A DNA stretch of 64,000 bases from Streptomyces sp. WMMB303 (GCF_029351045.1 NZ_JARKIN010000001.1:1051001-1115000), one strand, 5' to 3'; shown: positions 17,363 through 29,470, numbered from the stretch's first letter. The notes: generated from the sequence alone by a model not told the origin. Numbers and translations are program-made.

Positions 17363-19678
17363 ATGACCGCGACGCATGAGAGCACGGAGCGGACCGCGGG
17401 CGCCGGACGCCCCGCCGCGCAGACCGAGGTCGAGCTGACGATCGGCGGCATGACCTGCGCCTCCTGCGCCGCCCGCGTCGAGAAGAAGCTCAACCGGATG
17501 GACGGGGTCAGCGCCGGCGTCAACTACGCGACGGAGAAGGCCAAGGTCAGCATGGCCGGCGGCGTCCGGGTGGCCGATCTGATCGCCACCGTCGAGGCCA
17601 CCGGCTACACGGCGGCCCCACCGGCGCCCCGGCGCCCGGAACCGGTGCCGGAGCACGGCGGCGAGGGCCCGCCCCCGGCGGACGGCGGCGGGGACGACGA
17701 GCTGCGCACCCTGCGTGAACGGGTGATCGGCTCGGCGGTCCTGGCGGTGCCGGTCATCGCGATGGCGATGATCCCCGCGCTCCAGTTCACCTACTGGCAG
17801 TGGCTCTCCCTCACACTCGCCGCGCCCGTCGTGGTCTGGGGCGCCTGGCCCTTCCACCGCGCCGCCTGGACCAACGCACGGCACGGCGCGGCCACCATGG
17901 ACACCCTCGTCTCGCTGGGCACCTCGGCCGCGTTGCTCTGGTCGCTGTGGGCGCTGTTCTTCGGCACCGCGGGCATGCCGGGCATGACGCACCCCTTCGA
18001 GCTGTCGATCGGGCGCAGCGACGGCGCGGGGAACATCTATCTGGAGGCGGCCGCCGGTGTCACCGCCTTCATCCTCGCCGGGCGGTACTTCGAGGCCCGC
18101 TCCAAGCGGAAGGCGGGTGCGGCGCTCAGGGCGCTGCTGGAGCTGGGCGCCAAGGAGGTGACCGTCCTGCGGGACGGTCGCGAGCTACGGATCCGCACCG
18201 AGGAGCTGACCGTCGGCGACCGCTTCGTCGTCCGGCCCGGCGAGAAGATCGCGACGGACGGCACCGTCACCGAGGGCAGCTCAGCCGTGGACACCTCGAT
18301 GCTCACCGGCGAGTCCGTACCCGTCGAGGTCGGTGTCGGGGACGGCGTCACCGGCGCGACGCTCAACGCGGGCGGACGGCTGGTGGTGGAGGCCACCCGC
18401 GTGGGCTCCGACACCCAGTTGGCCCGGATGGCCGCTTTGGTCGAGGACGCGCAGAACGGCAAGGCCGCGGCACAGCGGCTCGCGGACCGGATCTCGGCCG
18501 TCTTCGTCCCCGTGGTGATCGTGCTCGCGCTGGCCACCCTCGGCGGCTGGCTGGTGGCCGGCGCCGGAGCGACGGCCGCGTTCACCGCCGCCGTCGCCGT
18601 CCTGATCATCGCCTGCCCCTGCGCACTGGGGCTGGCCACCCCGACCGCGCTGATGGTCGGCACCGGACGCGGCGCCCAGCTCGGCATCCTGATCAAGGGC
18701 CCGGAGGTGCTGGAGACGACCCGCAGGGCGGACACCGTGGTGCTGGACAAGACCGGCACGGTGACGACCGGCGAGATGACGCTGCTGGCCGCGCACCTGG
18801 CGGAGGGGACCGCCCGGGAGGAGGCGCTGCGGCTGGCGGGCGCCCTGGAGAACGCCTCCGAGCACCCCGTCGCGCGGGCGGTGGCCAGGGGCGCCGAGCG
18901 GGAGCACGGCACGCTGCCGGTCCCCGAGGACTTCGCCAACGTCCCCGGTCTCGGTGTCCAGGGGGTCGTCGAGGGTCACGCGGTGCTGGTGGGACGCGAG
19001 AAGCTGCTGCGGGAGTGGGCGATGGAGCTGCCCCCCGCACTGACCGCGGCCGGGGAGGAGGCCGAGCGGGCCGGACGCACCGCGATCGCGGTCGCCTGGG
19101 ACGGCGAGGCACGTGCCGTCCTGGAGGTCGCCGACGCGGTGAAGCCCACCAGTGCCGGAGCCGTTCGGCGACTGCGCGCGCTGGGACTGACCCCGGTGCT
19201 GCTGACCGGTGACAACCGGGCCGTGGCCGAGTCGGTGGCCGCCGAGGTCGGCATCCCGGCCGACGACGTGATCGCCGAGGTCATGCCCGAGGACAAGGTC
19301 GGCGTCGTCAAGCGGCTCCAGGACGAGGGGCGCTCGGTCGCCATGGTCGGGGACGGCGTCAACGACGCGGCGGCCCTCGCGCAAGCGGACCTGGGGCTGG
19401 CGATGGGCACCGGAACCGACGCGGCCATCGAGGCCGGGGACCTGACCCTGGTGCGGGGCGATCTGCGGTCGGCCGCCGACGCCATCCGGCTGTCCCGGCG
19501 CACCCTGGGCACCATCAAGGGCAATCTCTTCTGGGCCTTCGCCTACAACGTGGCCGCACTGCCGCTCGCCGCGGCCGGCCTGCTGAACCCGATGATCGCG
19601 GGCGCGGCGATGGCATTCTCGTCGGTGTTCGTGGTGGGCAACAGCCTGCGGCTGCGGAGGTTCCGCGCGGCGGAGTGA
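17363..19678 (+). CDS. copA: Copper-exporting P-type ATPase
   Basis: A 771-residue P1B-type ATPase. One N-terminal metal-binding domain carries MTCASC (residues 30-35). The membrane CPC motif is in [11 protein letters not shown], the phosphorylation site in DKTGTVTTG, the SEHPVA motif in the nucleotide domain and [10 protein letters not shown] in the hinge. CPC plus MTCASC indicates Cu(I) (or Ag(I)) export rather than zinc. The ATG at 17363 is preferred because GAGGAG precedes it and the HMA domain starts soon after; an upstream in-frame ATG would overlap the operator sites. No csoR or copper chaperone gene is adjacent, so it is controlled from elsewhere. Confidence 0.95.
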   Translation: MTATHESTERTAGAGRPAAQTEVELTIGGMTCASCAARVEKKLNRMDGVSAGVNYATEKAKVSMAGGVRVADLIATVEATGYTAAPPAPRRPEPVPEHGGEGPPPADGGGDDELRTLRERVIGSAVLAVPVIAMAMIPALQFTYWQWLSLTLAAPVVVWGAWPFHRAAWTNARHGAATMDTLVSLGTSAALLWSLWALFFGTAGMPGMTHPFELSIGRSDGAGNIYLEAAAGVTAFILAGRYFEARSKRKAGAALRALLELGAKEVTVLRDGRELRIRTEELTVGDRFVVRPGEKIATDGTVTEGSSAVDTSMLTGESVPVEVGVGDGVTGATLNAGGRLVVEATRVGSDTQLARMAALVEDAQNGKAAAQRLADRISAVFVPVVIVLALATLGGWLVAGAGATAAFTAAVAVLIIACPCALGLATPTALMVGTGRGAQLGILIKGPEVLETTRRADTVVLDKTGTVTTGEMTLLAAHLAEGTAREEALRLAGALENASEHPVARAVARGAEREHGTLPVPEDFANVPGLGVQGVVEGHAVLVGREKLLREWAMELPPALTAAGEEAERAGRTAIAVAWDGEARAVLEVADAVKPTSAGAVRRLRALGLTPVLLTGDNRAVAESVAAEVGIPADDVIAEVMPEDKVGVVKRLQDEGRSVAMVGDGVNDAAALAQADLGLAMGTGTDAAIEAGDLTLVRGDLRSAADAIRLSRRTLGTIKGNLFWAFAYNVAALPLAAAGLLNPMIAGAAMAFSSVFVVGNSLRLRRFRAAE

Positions 19679-19718
19679 GTGTGCGGCGGCCTGCGGCGTC
19701 CCGGGAGGCCGGGGCGCC

Positions 19719-20741
19719 TCAGGCCGCTTTCGGCGGCTCCGACCCGGCCGGGCGCACCGCGGCCGCGCCGAAGCGGCGGCGGGCGCGGTCGGCCGCCGCC
19801 TCCGCGCGGCGGGCCTTCTCCTCGCGCACGTCGAACGAAAGCTGGTGGGAGGCGAGTTCGGCCGCCGTCAGCTCCTCGGCGCGGAGCGCGAGGCCCCGGA
19901 CCCTGGCGCGCTGCAGGCCCAGCGCGTCGTGCAGCGCATAGGCGGCGGCGGTCAGCTTGGGGGTGTGCGCGGTGGGTTCGGGCAGTGAGCGGGTACGGGT
20001 GGTGGCGGTGCGGTCGGCATAGCGGACGGTGAGGGTGAGGGCCCGGGCCACCTGCCCCTCGGCACGCAGTCGGAACCCCAGCTCGTCGGCGAGGGTGAGC
20101 AGCGCGCCGCGGCGCCGGTCGGCGTCGAGTTCGTCCCGTTCGAAACGGTGCTCGGCGCCCGCGGAGCGCGGTGGTGCCGTGCGGGTGACGGGCGCGGGAT
20201 CGATCCCCCGCGCCCGCTCGTGCAGCCGCCGCCCCGCCGCGGCGCCGAGGATCCGCTGGAGCGTGGCGGGCGGCGCGGCGGCGAGCCGGCCGACGCTGTC
20301 GAGGCCGTAGGCGCACAGCGCACGCGCCGTCGCGGGGCCGACCCCGGGCAGCGCGGCCACCGGTCTGCGGTCGAGGAAGCCGGCCGCGTCCTCGGGGCGC
20401 ACCTCGCGCACCCGCCCCGGTTCCCCCGCCTGTGCGGCCATCCGTGCCAGCAGCGGATTGGCGGCGACCCCGACGGTGCAGTCGGTTCCGTACAGCGCGA
20501 GGGCGCGCAGCCGCACGAGCCGTGCCAGGTCGACGGCGTCCCGTCCGAAGTACCGCAGCGCACCCCGGACGTCGGCGAGCGCGGCGTCCGGGGGCAGGGC
20601 CTGGACGACGGGGGTGATGTCGGTGAGCAGGGCGAGGAGCGCGTCGTGACGTCCGGGCGCGGTGGCCCCGGTGCCGTCGAAGTGCACATAGAGCACGTGG
20701 GATCGCCGGGGTCCGGCGGGTGCCGGCGCCGGGCCGCTCAT
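19719..20741 (-). CDS. ImuB-like Y-family polymerase homologue
   Basis: A 340-residue Y-family (DinB/ImuB) protein: helix-hairpin-helix segment RPVAALPGVGPATARALCAYGLDSVGRLAAAP (residues about 140-175) and a little-finger domain. The catalytic acids look lost. In the motif normally HVDMD the sequence reads YVHFD, and in the motif normally S[IL]DEAYLD it reads PDAALADV, so the first Asp and the Glu are replaced. This is the ImuB pattern: a non-catalytic adaptor. HQLSFDV near residue 304 resembles a beta-clamp-binding peptide. The ATG overlaps the dnaE2 TGA (ATGA), so it is translationally coupled to the error-prone polymerase and shares its LexA-box promoter. Confidence 0.85.
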   Translation of the reverse strand: MSGPAPAPAGPRRSHVLYVHFDGTGATAPGRHDALLALLTDITPVVQALPPDAALADVRGALRYFGRDAVDLARLVRLRALALYGTDCTVGVAANPLLARMAAQAGEPGRVREVRPEDAAGFLDRRPVAALPGVGPATARALCAYGLDSVGRLAAAPPATLQRILGAAAGRRLHERARGIDPAPVTRTAPPRSAGAEHRFERDELDADRRRGALLTLADELGFRLRAEGQVARALTLTVRYADRTATTRTRSLPEPTAHTPKLTAAAYALHDALGLQRARVRGLALRAEELTAAELASHQLSFDVREEKARRAEAAADRARRRFGAAAVRPAGSEPPKAA

Positions 20742-23700
20742 CCCGCGCTCCCCGGGCTGGAGTGCCACATCCTGCGGAGCGCCCTGGCCGACCCCGCCGT
20801 CTCGCCCGCGGGGCGGAGGTCCGCCCAGGGGTGCATCTCGTATCCGGGGGCGACCTGGAGGGTGCGGCCCGGACCGTCGGCGGGCTGCGGGCCGCCCTCC
20901 GGCGGCTCCGCCAGCCGGGCCGTGACCGCCTCCAGGCCGCCGGTGCGGCGCAGCTCGACCAGTTCGGCCAGGTCCCAGGCGGCGGAGCCGACGACGGTGA
21001 GGCTGCGCGGCCCGCGCCGCTGGACGACGCCGCGCACCAGCAGCAGCCAGGAGTGGAAGACGGTGTGGGCGCAGGCGGCGTGCGCGTCCTCGAAGAAGGC
21101 GAGGTCGGACAGGCCGGTGCCGTCGTCCAGGGTGGTGAAGATGACGCGCTTGCCGGAGGCGAGCGGCGGGGTCTGGGTGGCGGCCTTGGCCCCGGCGATC
21201 AGCACCGTCTCGCCGTGCCGTGCCGTGCGCAGGGTACGGGCCGACCGGGCGCCCAGCTCCCGCAGGAAGGCGACGTGGTCGGTCATCAGATGGCGGGAGG
21301 TGTCCATTCCCAGGACATCCAGTTCGGCGCCGAGGCGTTCGCCCTGGTCCAGGTCGGGCAGGTGGACCGGTTCGGCCTGCTGCGGGGCCCGGTCCGCGGG
21401 TCCGTCGCCCTCGCCCAGCGCGAGCTGCCCCTCGCGCGCTCCGGCGGCACGCTGGGTGCGGTGCAGTTCGGCGAGGTGCAGCAGCAGGTCGCGGCGGTTG
21501 CCGCCGGGGGCGAAGGCGTCCAGCGCGCCGACCTGGGCGAGGCGTTCGGCCACGGGCCGGGAGGGGCGGGCCCGGCGCCAGAAGTCCGCGAGCGAGTCGT
21601 AGGGCTGCCCGGCCTCGATACGGGCCGCGTCGGCCTCGCTGATGCCCTGCACCTCGCCGAGCGCGAGGCGCAGCCCCCACACCCCAGATTCGGACTCCAG
21701 TTCGATCCGATAGGAGGCGGCGGACCGGTTCACCTCCAGCGGCAGCACCGGAACCCCGCGCCGCCGGGCGTCCGCCAGCAGCAGCCGCTTGGGGTACATC
21801 CCCGGGTCGTGCTCCAGGATCCCGGCATAGAAGGCGGCCGGACGGTGCGCCTTGAGCCACGCGGACTGGTAGGTCGGCACGGCGAACGCCACGGCGTGCG
21901 CCTTGCAGAACCCGTAGGAGCCGAAGGACTCCACGATCTCCCAGGCGTGCGCGACCGTTCCGGCCGCGAAACCCCGGCGCGCCGCCGCGCGTTCGAACCA
22001 GAGCTTCGCGGCGGGGCGCTGCTCCTCGTCCTTGAGCACCCGCCGCACCTCGTCCGCCCGGCCGCGGTCGCAGCCGGTGAACCGCGAGAGGATGCGGATC
22101 ACCTGCTCGTGGAAGACCGCCACGCCGTACGTCTCGGCCAGCGGCTCCGCCAGGTCGGGATGCGGATGGCGGATGCGGCGCCGCCCGTGCCGGGCCTCGA
22201 CGAAGGGGTGGACCATGTCGGCGCCGACGGGTCCCGGACGGAAGAGGGAGATGTCCACGACCAGGTCGTGGAAGGTCTCCGGCTGGAGCCGGCCGATCAG
22301 CTCGCGCTGGCCCGGCGACTCGATCTGGAAGCAGCCCAGCGTCTCCGAGGAGCGGATCAGCTCGTAGGTGGCCCGGTCACCCTCCGGGACCGCGTCCAGG
22401 TCGATCCGCTCCCCCGCCGCCCGCTCCACCTCGGCGACCGCGTACGCCATCGCCGACTGGAGCCGCACGCCCAGCACGTCCAGCTTGAGCAGTCCGAGGT
22501 CCTCCACGTCGTCCTTGTCGAACTGCGCCATCGCGAAACCCTCGCCGCTGGTGGGCACGACGGGCGTACGGGCACGCAGCGACGCGTCCGAGAGCAGCAG
22601 CCCGCACGGGTGCATGGCCATCCCGCGGGGCAGCCCGTCCAGCGCCTCGACCAGCTCCCAGAAGCGCTCCCCGTGCCCGGCGGGCGCTCCCTCGGCCGCC
22701 TCCCGCCGCAGCTCCGCCAGCTCCGGCAGCTCGGCCAGCGCGGAGCGCGCGTCCCGCGCCCTGATGTGCGGAAACGCCTTGGCCAGCCGGTCGGTCTCGG
22801 CCGGGTCCAGCGCCAGCGCCGCGCCCACGTCGCGGATGGCGTGCCGCACCCGGTAGGTCTCGGGCATGGCGACGGCGGCCACCCGCTCCTCGCCGAAGCG
22901 TTCGAAGACCGCGCGGTAGACCTCCAGCCGCCGGGCCGACTCCACGTCGATGTCGATGTCCGGCAGCTCGGCCCGGCGCGGAGAGAGGAACCGCTCCATC
23001 AGCAGCCCGTGCTCGACCGGGTCGGCGTGCGCGATGCCCAGCAGATGGTTGACGAACGACCCGGCGCCCGAGCCGCGCGCGGCGACCCGGATGCCCCGCT
23101 CCCGCACGTCCTCGACGATGCGGGCGACGGTCAGGAAGTACGAGGAGTAGCCGAGCTTCTCGATGACGGCCAGCTCGTCCTCCAGCCGTCGCCAGCGGGC
23201 GGGCTGCCGGTCGTAGCGGCGGGCCACCATCGCGGCGGCGCAGCGGGAGCGCAGGACGCGCACGGCGGTGCGGCCGCCGGTGTCCGCCAGCCGGGACTCG
23301 GGGAAGTGGATCCGGCCCAGGCCCAGATCCTCCTCGGGGTCGACCCGGCAGGCCTGCGCGGTCTCCTCGGTGAGGGCGAGCAGACGGTGCGCGGTGTTGC
23401 GCCGGTATCCGGCGGCCTCGGCGATCCGCTCCGCGGCGGCGGCCATCTCCGCGGGCCCCTTCAGCCAGCGCTCACCGCTGTCGAGCCCCGCGCGCGGGTC
23501 GACGGGGACGAGGCGGCGGGCGGAGTCCAGTACGTCGGCGACGTTCACCTCGGCGGACGGAGCCGGATCGGCGTAGCGCACCGCGTTGGTCAGGACGGGG
23601 GTGACGCCCTCCTGCGCCGCCAGTCCCAGCGCTCCGGCGGCCTCGCGCAGCGGCCCGGCGGCGGAGACGGCCAGCCGGAGCGCGTCGCCGTGGATCTCGC

Positions 23701-24220
23701 GCCACCACCCCAGGAGCGCGGCCGCGCGGTCGGGGCGGCCCGCGGCGAGGGCGCGCCCGACGTCGGAACCGGCGCCCAGCAGCACCGTCACGGCGTCGCC
23801 GCGCAGCGCGGTCCGCGCAAGGAGCGGCGCGTCCTGCCCTGCGGCGTGCGCCTCGGTGATCATCCGGCACAGTTCGGCCCAGCCGCGGGCGCCGTCGCGG
23901 GCGAGGAAGACGGCGCGCCGGGCGGACTCGTCGATGAAGCGCCCGCCTCTGACCGGGGTGCGGCGCCGCTCTCCGCCCCGCACGTCCGGCTGGTCCGGTG
24001 GCGGCGGCCCGACCGCGAGATCGACCCCGTACAGCGGGCGCACCCCGGCGCGTGCGCACGCCTTCGTGAAGCGGACGGCCCCCGCGACGCCGTCCCGGTC
24101 GGTGAGGGCGACAGCGGCCATTCCCCGCTCGGCGGCCCGCTCGGCGAGCGTCTCGGGGTGCGAGGCACCGAAGCGCATGGAGAAGCCGGAGGCCACGTGC
24201 AGATGCGTGAACGCCGACAT
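20738..24220 (-). CDS. dnaE2: Error-prone DNA polymerase III alpha subunit DnaE2 (ImuC)
   Basis: An 1160-residue C-family polymerase. The N-terminal PHP domain begins FTHLHVASGFSMRFGASHPE. The polymerase acids are intact: PDIDID (with RRAEL before it) and LLKLDVLGVR. Helix-hairpin-helix and C-terminal OB-fold segments follow (VLIAGAKAATQTPP, FTTLDDGTGLSDLAFFED). DnaE2 does translesion synthesis and damage-induced mutagenesis together with ImuB. The ATG at 24220 is preferred over one nine codons upstream because AGGAGG stands about ten bases before it. A LexA-box-like palindrome lies 64 bases upstream. The downstream imuB-like gene overlaps it; no imuA gene is present. Confidence 0.93.
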   Translation of the reverse strand: MSAFTHLHVASGFSMRFGASHPETLAERAAERGMAAVALTDRDGVAGAVRFTKACARAGVRPLYGVDLAVGPPPPDQPDVRGGERRRTPVRGGRFIDESARRAVFLARDGARGWAELCRMITEAHAAGQDAPLLARTALRGDAVTVLLGAGSDVGRALAAGRPDRAAALLGWWREIHGDALRLAVSAAGPLREAAGALGLAAQEGVTPVLTNAVRYADPAPSAEVNVADVLDSARRLVPVDPRAGLDSGERWLKGPAEMAAAAERIAEAAGYRRNTAHRLLALTEETAQACRVDPEEDLGLGRIHFPESRLADTGGRTAVRVLRSRCAAAMVARRYDRQPARWRRLEDELAVIEKLGYSSYFLTVARIVEDVRERGIRVAARGSGAGSFVNHLLGIAHADPVEHGLLMERFLSPRRAELPDIDIDVESARRLEVYRAVFERFGEERVAAVAMPETYRVRHAIRDVGAALALDPAETDRLAKAFPHIRARDARSALAELPELAELRREAAEGAPAGHGERFWELVEALDGLPRGMAMHPCGLLLSDASLRARTPVVPTSGEGFAMAQFDKDDVEDLGLLKLDVLGVRLQSAMAYAVAEVERAAGERIDLDAVPEGDRATYELIRSSETLGCFQIESPGQRELIGRLQPETFHDLVVDISLFRPGPVGADMVHPFVEARHGRRRIRHPHPDLAEPLAETYGVAVFHEQVIRILSRFTGCDRGRADEVRRVLKDEEQRPAAKLWFERAAARRGFAAGTVAHAWEIVESFGSYGFCKAHAVAFAVPTYQSAWLKAHRPAAFYAGILEHDPGMYPKRLLLADARRRGVPVLPLEVNRSAASYRIELESESGVWGLRLALGEVQGISEADAARIEAGQPYDSLADFWRRARPSRPVAERLAQVGALDAFAPGGNRRDLLLHLAELHRTQRAAGAREGQLALGEGDGPADRAPQQAEPVHLPDLDQGERLGAELDVLGMDTSRHLMTDHVAFLRELGARSARTLRTARHGETVLIAGAKAATQTPPLASGKRVIFTTLDDGTGLSDLAFFEDAHAACAHTVFHSWLLLVRGVVQRRGPRSLTVVGSAAWDLAELVELRRTGGLEAVTARLAEPPEGGPQPADGPGRTLQVAPGYEMHPWADLRPAGETAGSARALRRMWHSSPGSAG

Positions 24221-25710
<1,490 letters not shown>

Positions 25711-25836
25711 CCACCTGGGCGTTCGGAACGGGCCGGCGAAGCGGCGGAAGCGGGTCGGCCGCCCGCGCGGGTGCAGACCGGGTCGCACCCTCGCCCTCCG
25801 GCGCACGGCACGCGGCACGGCAGCCGCACAGCAGTA

Positions 25837-25869
25837 CGGAACCCCCCGGACCACGTCCGGGGGGTTCCG
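25837..25869 (+). terminator. Strong hairpin terminator downstream of asd
   Basis: Arms CGGAACCCCCCGGA and TCCGGGGGGTTCCG, a perfect 14-base stem with a five-base loop, 126 bases after the asd stop and before the convergent protease gene. Confidence 0.8.
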
Positions 25870-25968
25870 CTGTGGGGGGTCCGAGCCCCTTCCGGAGGGG
25901 CTCACCAGGATCCCGTGCGGGGGCCGGGCCCGCCGCCCGGCCGACCGGGGTCGGCCGGTCCCGCGGGG

Positions 25969-27045
25969 TCAGCCGATCTTGGCACCGAGCGCGTCGAGCG
26001 CGGCGGGCACCGGCTGGAAGTAGGTCTCGCCGCCCGAGGAGCAGTCACCGCTGCCGCCGGAAGTGAGACCCAGCGCCTTGTCGCCCGCGAAGAGCGAGCC
26101 GCCGCTGTCGCCCGGCTCGGCGCACACGTCGGTCTGGATCAGCCCGTCGACGGTGCCCTCCGGGTAGGAGACGGAGGCGTCCAGCGCCTTGACCGTGCCG
26201 TCGTGCACCTGGGTGGTGCTGCCGCTGCGGGTGACCTTCTGGCCCACCTCGGCCTCTCCGGCGCCGGAGATGGCCTGGGTGCTGCCGTCGTAGAGGTCGA
26301 CCTCGCTCGGGTGGTCGGTGTCACCGGTGTAGGTGGCGATGCCGTAGTCGTTGCCCGGGAACTTGCCCTCCCCGCTCTCCGCGATGGGCTGGCCGCCCTG
26401 CGAGTCGGACCACGAGGAGATCGCGGTGGTGCAGTGGCCCGCGGTCAGGAAACCGGGCTTGCCGTCCGCGGTGGTGACATTGAAGCCGAGCGAGCAGCGG
26501 CCGCCGTCGCCCCAGATGGCGTCCCCACCGGCGATCTTGGTGGTGAACTTGCCTTCGGTGCGCTTCAGCTCGACCTTGCCGCCCTGGGCCTTGAGCTGCT
26601 TCTCGAGCTTGGCCAGCTCGGCGCCCTCGACCGTGCTGTCGGCGGTGACGACCACCTTGTTGGCCTTCACGTCGACGGCGCGGGCCGTGCCCGTCACATC
26701 GTTCTCGGTGAGCGTCTTCTTGGCCGAGGTGAGCTGGGAGAGGGTGTGCTCGACGACCCGGGCCCTGGCTCCGGCCGCCTCGACCTTCTCCTTGGCCGCG
26801 TCGTCGGTCACGTTGACGACGAGCTGCTTGGCCTTGGCGTCGTAGTAGGCTCCGCCGTCACCCTTGATGTCCGAGGTGAGCTTCGAGGCCAGCTTCGATG
26901 CCGAGCCGGAGGAGAGGGTCTTGACCGAGGGGGCCTCGGGCGCGGCGTTGGCGGTGGTGACCGTGAGCGCGCCGGCCGCGAGGGCCGCTGCGCCCGCGCC
27001 GGCCAGCAGTATCCGCCTCTTGGGTGCGCGTCGGTGGTTGGACAA
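25969..27045 (-). CDS. sprD: Secreted chymotrypsin-like protease, streptogrisin D type
   Basis: A 358-residue preproprotease. The signal peptide is MSNHRRAPKRRILLAGAG...TANA; a propeptide of about 140 residues follows (alpha-lytic-protease prodomain type), ending before IAGGDAIWGDGG. The mature domain has His in TAGHC, Asp in GNDYGIATY and Ser in GDSGGSLF. Cys pairs are RCSLGF/GHC, VCAEPGD/GDCSSGG. The sequence closely follows Streptomyces streptogrisin D as I recall it (YDGSTQAISGAG, SGSTTQVHDG). TTG is the start, with GGAGGTATCACC directly before it. It is transcribed after the sprB-like gene in the same direction, but a hairpin separates them. Confidence 0.93.
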   Translation of the reverse strand: MSNHRRAPKRRILLAGAGAAALAAGALTVTTANAAPEAPSVKTLSSGSASKLASKLTSDIKGDGGAYYDAKAKQLVVNVTDDAAKEKVEAAGARARVVEHTLSQLTSAKKTLTENDVTGTARAVDVKANKVVVTADSTVEGAELAKLEKQLKAQGGKVELKRTEGKFTTKIAGGDAIWGDGGRCSLGFNVTTADGKPGFLTAGHCTTAISSWSDSQGGQPIAESGEGKFPGNDYGIATYTGDTDHPSEVDLYDGSTQAISGAGEAEVGQKVTRSGSTTQVHDGTVKALDASVSYPEGTVDGLIQTDVCAEPGDSGGSLFAGDKALGLTSGGSGDCSSGGETYFQPVPAALDALGAKIG

Positions 27046-27620
27046 GGTGATACCTCCAGTGGGGGGTTGGGACCCGCCCCGGAGCGGGGTGGTCCCGGAG
27101 GATGTACGGACACGGCCCTCTTACCCAAGAGAAAGTCGCGTCCATGCCAACTTGTGCGCCGAGTATTGCGATCACCCCGACCTCCGCACAAGGCCCAGAT
27201 CACGTCAGCCGACCGGAAGTTCGGTTCGGTTGTCAAGATGCCGAACGTCCCTTCCTGTCCCTGACGTCCGGCGGAACGAACACGGCGGGCGACACCATGT
27301 GCTCATGAGGTAAGGCATGGACCTGTCCGGTATTCGTCGCCCCGGCGGCCCAATTGCGGCAGCACATCGAGGCACTTCGCCGCGCGTCCGCCCGCGTGCG
27401 GCGACGCGGCGCCCGTCGCGCGCACCAACACACCCGCGCACGCACGCACAAAGACGCCCCGCCGGAGGAAGGGCCCACCGCAGCTCGCATCCCGCCTCCA
27501 CGCGAGAACGCTCCGCGGCCACGGCCCCGCCCGCACACACGGAAGTGCCCGTACACACACCCAGGGAGCGTGTACGGGCACAGGACCGAGCGGTGCTCGG
27601 CCGGCACGGGTGGCGCTGCG
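27046..27620. other. Intergenic region between the two streptogrisin genes
   Basis: 575 bases with no convincing gene. The left 250 bases, including lower-GC DNA near 27110-27240, should carry the sprD-like promoter. The stretch 27400-27540 is low-complexity (runs of CAC/CGC). A strong hairpin at 27545-27581 ends the sprB-like transcript. Confidence 0.6.
27545..27581 (-). terminator. Hairpin terminator downstream of the sprB-like gene
   Basis: Arms GTGCCCGTACAC and GTGTACGGGCAC, a perfect 12-base stem with a 13-base loop, 40 bases past the stop codon. Confidence 0.75.
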
Positions 27621-28535
27621 TCAGTAGACGTTCACGCCGTACGCGTTGAGCGCCTCGGTGACCGGCTGGAAGAAGGTCGTCCCACCACTGCTGCAGTTGC
27701 CGCTGCCGCCGGAGGTGAGGCCGAGTGCGGTGCTGCCCCGGTAGAGGGGGCCGCCGCTGTCGCCCGGCTCCGCGCACACGGTGGTGCGGATGAGGCCGTA
27801 GACGATGTCGCCGCCGCCGTAGTTGACCGTGGCGTTGAGCCCGGTCACCTGGCCGCTGTGGGTGCCGGTGGTGCTGCCGCGCCGGGTCACGGTCTGACCC
27901 ACGGACGGCGTGCCGGCCCTGGTGATGTCCTGCCCGCCGACGGTACCGGGGTGCGAGATCGAGGTGTTGTCGTAGCGCACGATCCCGTAGTCGTTACCCG
28001 GGAAGCTGGAGCCGACGGTGGGCCCGATGCGGGTGGAGTGACTGGAGTTGGTGTACCAGTCGCCGCCGCCCTCGGTGCAGTGCCCGGCGGTCAGGAAGTA
28101 GTACGTGCTGCCGCTGCGGACGTTGAAGCCCAGCGAACAGCGGTAGGAACCCGAGTAGATGGCGTCCCCGCCCGAGAGGTACTTCTTGAACGTACCCTTG
28201 ACGTGCTCGATCTCCACCGCGCCCGCGTTCTTCCCGGCACTGTGCCGGATCCGGGCGATGTCGGCGTCCGAGACGCGGCTGTCGACCGCGACGACGACCT
28301 TGTCGCTCTTCTTGTCGACGTGCCAGGCCGTGCCGGCGACATCCGCCGCACGTACGGCGTCGCTCGCCGAGCCGAGCTGGCTCGCGGTGAAGGTGTGGGG
28401 GGACGGAGCTTCCGCGACGGCCGTGGCGGGCGCGATCAGCGCCCCGGCCGCCACCATGCCCGACGCGACGGCGATCAGCCGGTTGCGTCTGCGTCCGGCC
28501 GTGCTGTCGTTGGCTTTTGTGCGTTTGGTCCTCAC
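27621..28535 (-). CDS. sprB: Secreted chymotrypsin-like protease, streptogrisin B type
   Basis: A 304-residue preproprotease. The signal peptide ([29 protein letters not shown]) is followed by a short propeptide of about 75 residues and the mature domain from [14 protein letters not shown]. Catalytic residues are His in TAGHC, Asp in GNDYGIVRY and Ser in GDSGGPLY. The mature domain is very close to streptogrisin B as I recall it ([27 protein letters not shown]). The GTG start has GGGAGG upstream. The shorter propeptide separates it from the D-type paralogue just downstream; the two are probably an old tandem duplication. Confidence 0.95.
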   Translation of the reverse strand: MRTKRTKANDSTAGRRRNRLIAVASGMVAAGALIAPATAVAEAPSPHTFTASQLGSASDAVRAADVAGTAWHVDKKSDKVVVAVDSRVSDADIARIRHSAGKNAGAVEIEHVKGTFKKYLSGGDAIYSGSYRCSLGFNVRSGSTYYFLTAGHCTEGGGDWYTNSSHSTRIGPTVGSSFPGNDYGIVRYDNTSISHPGTVGGQDITRAGTPSVGQTVTRRGSTTGTHSGQVTGLNATVNYGGGDIVYGLIRTTVCAEPGDSGGPLYRGSTALGLTSGGSGNCSSGGTTFFQPVTEALNAYGVNVY

Positions 28536-29011
28536 TTTTCCTCCCGATCAGGGAAACCAAGCGTGCTCCTGACAAACGCTGCATGGAGTATTCGCGGCGG
28601 CATTCCGGCCCCGCAAGGGCATCTTTCGGACTCCGTCGGTCCAGTTCGCCTGCCGTCCACACCGTTTGGCACCGGTAGGTGCGGGGGAGAAGAGGGTTCT
28701 GGCCTATCCCTGGCCAGCCCCTTGTCAATCTGGGCGCACGACCGGACCGTCGCTCACTCGGATGTCGTCGGGCGACCACCGGTCACGGCCGGAACGGGGC
28801 AATGCGGCACAACCCCGCGCCCCGTCACCAGCCCCCGGAACAACAACCTTGCTCGAGCGCCACCCGTTTGTGCACCAGAACCGTCACGAATGTCGTGCTG
28901 GACGGGTAACCGCTTGGCGCATCATCAGCATCATGGACGACCATAGGGGTTGCGGACCCGCGGCGGAGCGCTAGCAACGGTGGGACACCGCGCAGAGGAG
29001 AGGAGGCGTCC
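28536..29011. other. Divergent intergenic region sprB-like / sepF-like
   Basis: 476 bases without a convincing gene. The left half is A/T-richer than its surroundings and should hold the protease promoter; the right end has GAGGAGAGGAGG before the sepF-like ATG. No clear operator was seen. Confidence 0.6.
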
Positions 29012-29470
29012 ATGGGATCGGTGCGCAAGGCGAGTGCCTGGCTGGGCCTCGTCGACGACAGCGAGATGCGGTACTACGACTATGCCGACGGGGCGGACGG
29101 CCCGGCCGAGGGGCCGGAGACCGGGAACGCCGCACGCGAGCCGTGGGTCACCGACCCCAGAGTGCGCGTCACGGCCGAGACGGCGCAGGACCAGGGCACC
29201 AAGATCGCGACGGTCAGCCCGGACTGCTTCCGGGACGCCCGCGGCATCGGCGAGCTCTTCCGGGACGGGGTCCCGGTGATCGTCAACCTCACCGCCATGG
29301 ACCCCGCGGACGCCAAGCGTGTGGTCGACTTCGCGGCCGGGCTGACCTTCGGCCTGCGCGGCTCCATCGAACGGGTCGCCAACCGCGTCTTCCTGCTGAC
29401 GCCGCCCGACTACAGCGTCGTCACCAACGAGGACCGCCGCGACCAGGGCGGCTTCTTCAACCAGAGCTGA
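29012..29470 (+). CDS. SepF-like cell division protein (SflB type)
   Basis: A 152-residue protein of the SepF (DUF552) family. The N-terminus ([16 protein letters not shown]) can form the amphipathic membrane-binding helix; a short acidic linker follows; residues about 62-140 form the SepF core ([67 protein letters not shown]). SepF binds FtsZ and anchors it to the membrane. Streptomycetes have a main SepF next to ftsZ plus two paralogues, SflA and SflB. This copy is not near ftsZ, and its position before an acyl-CoA dehydrogenase gene fits SflB (from memory of S. coelicolor). Confidence 0.92.
   Translation: MGSVRKASAWLGLVDDSEMRYYDYADGADGPAEGPETGNAAREPWVTDPRVRVTAETAQDQGTKIATVSPDCFRDARGIGELFRDGVPVIVNLTAMDPADAKRVVDFAAGLTFGLRGSIERVANRVFLLTPPDYSVVTNEDRRDQGGFFNQS

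Noticed and set aside
27300..27649. Possible small genes in the CAC/CGC-rich stretch between the streptogrisins
   Set aside because: Reading frames exist on both strands but are low-complexity, lack ribosome sites and cross the sprB-like terminator hairpin.
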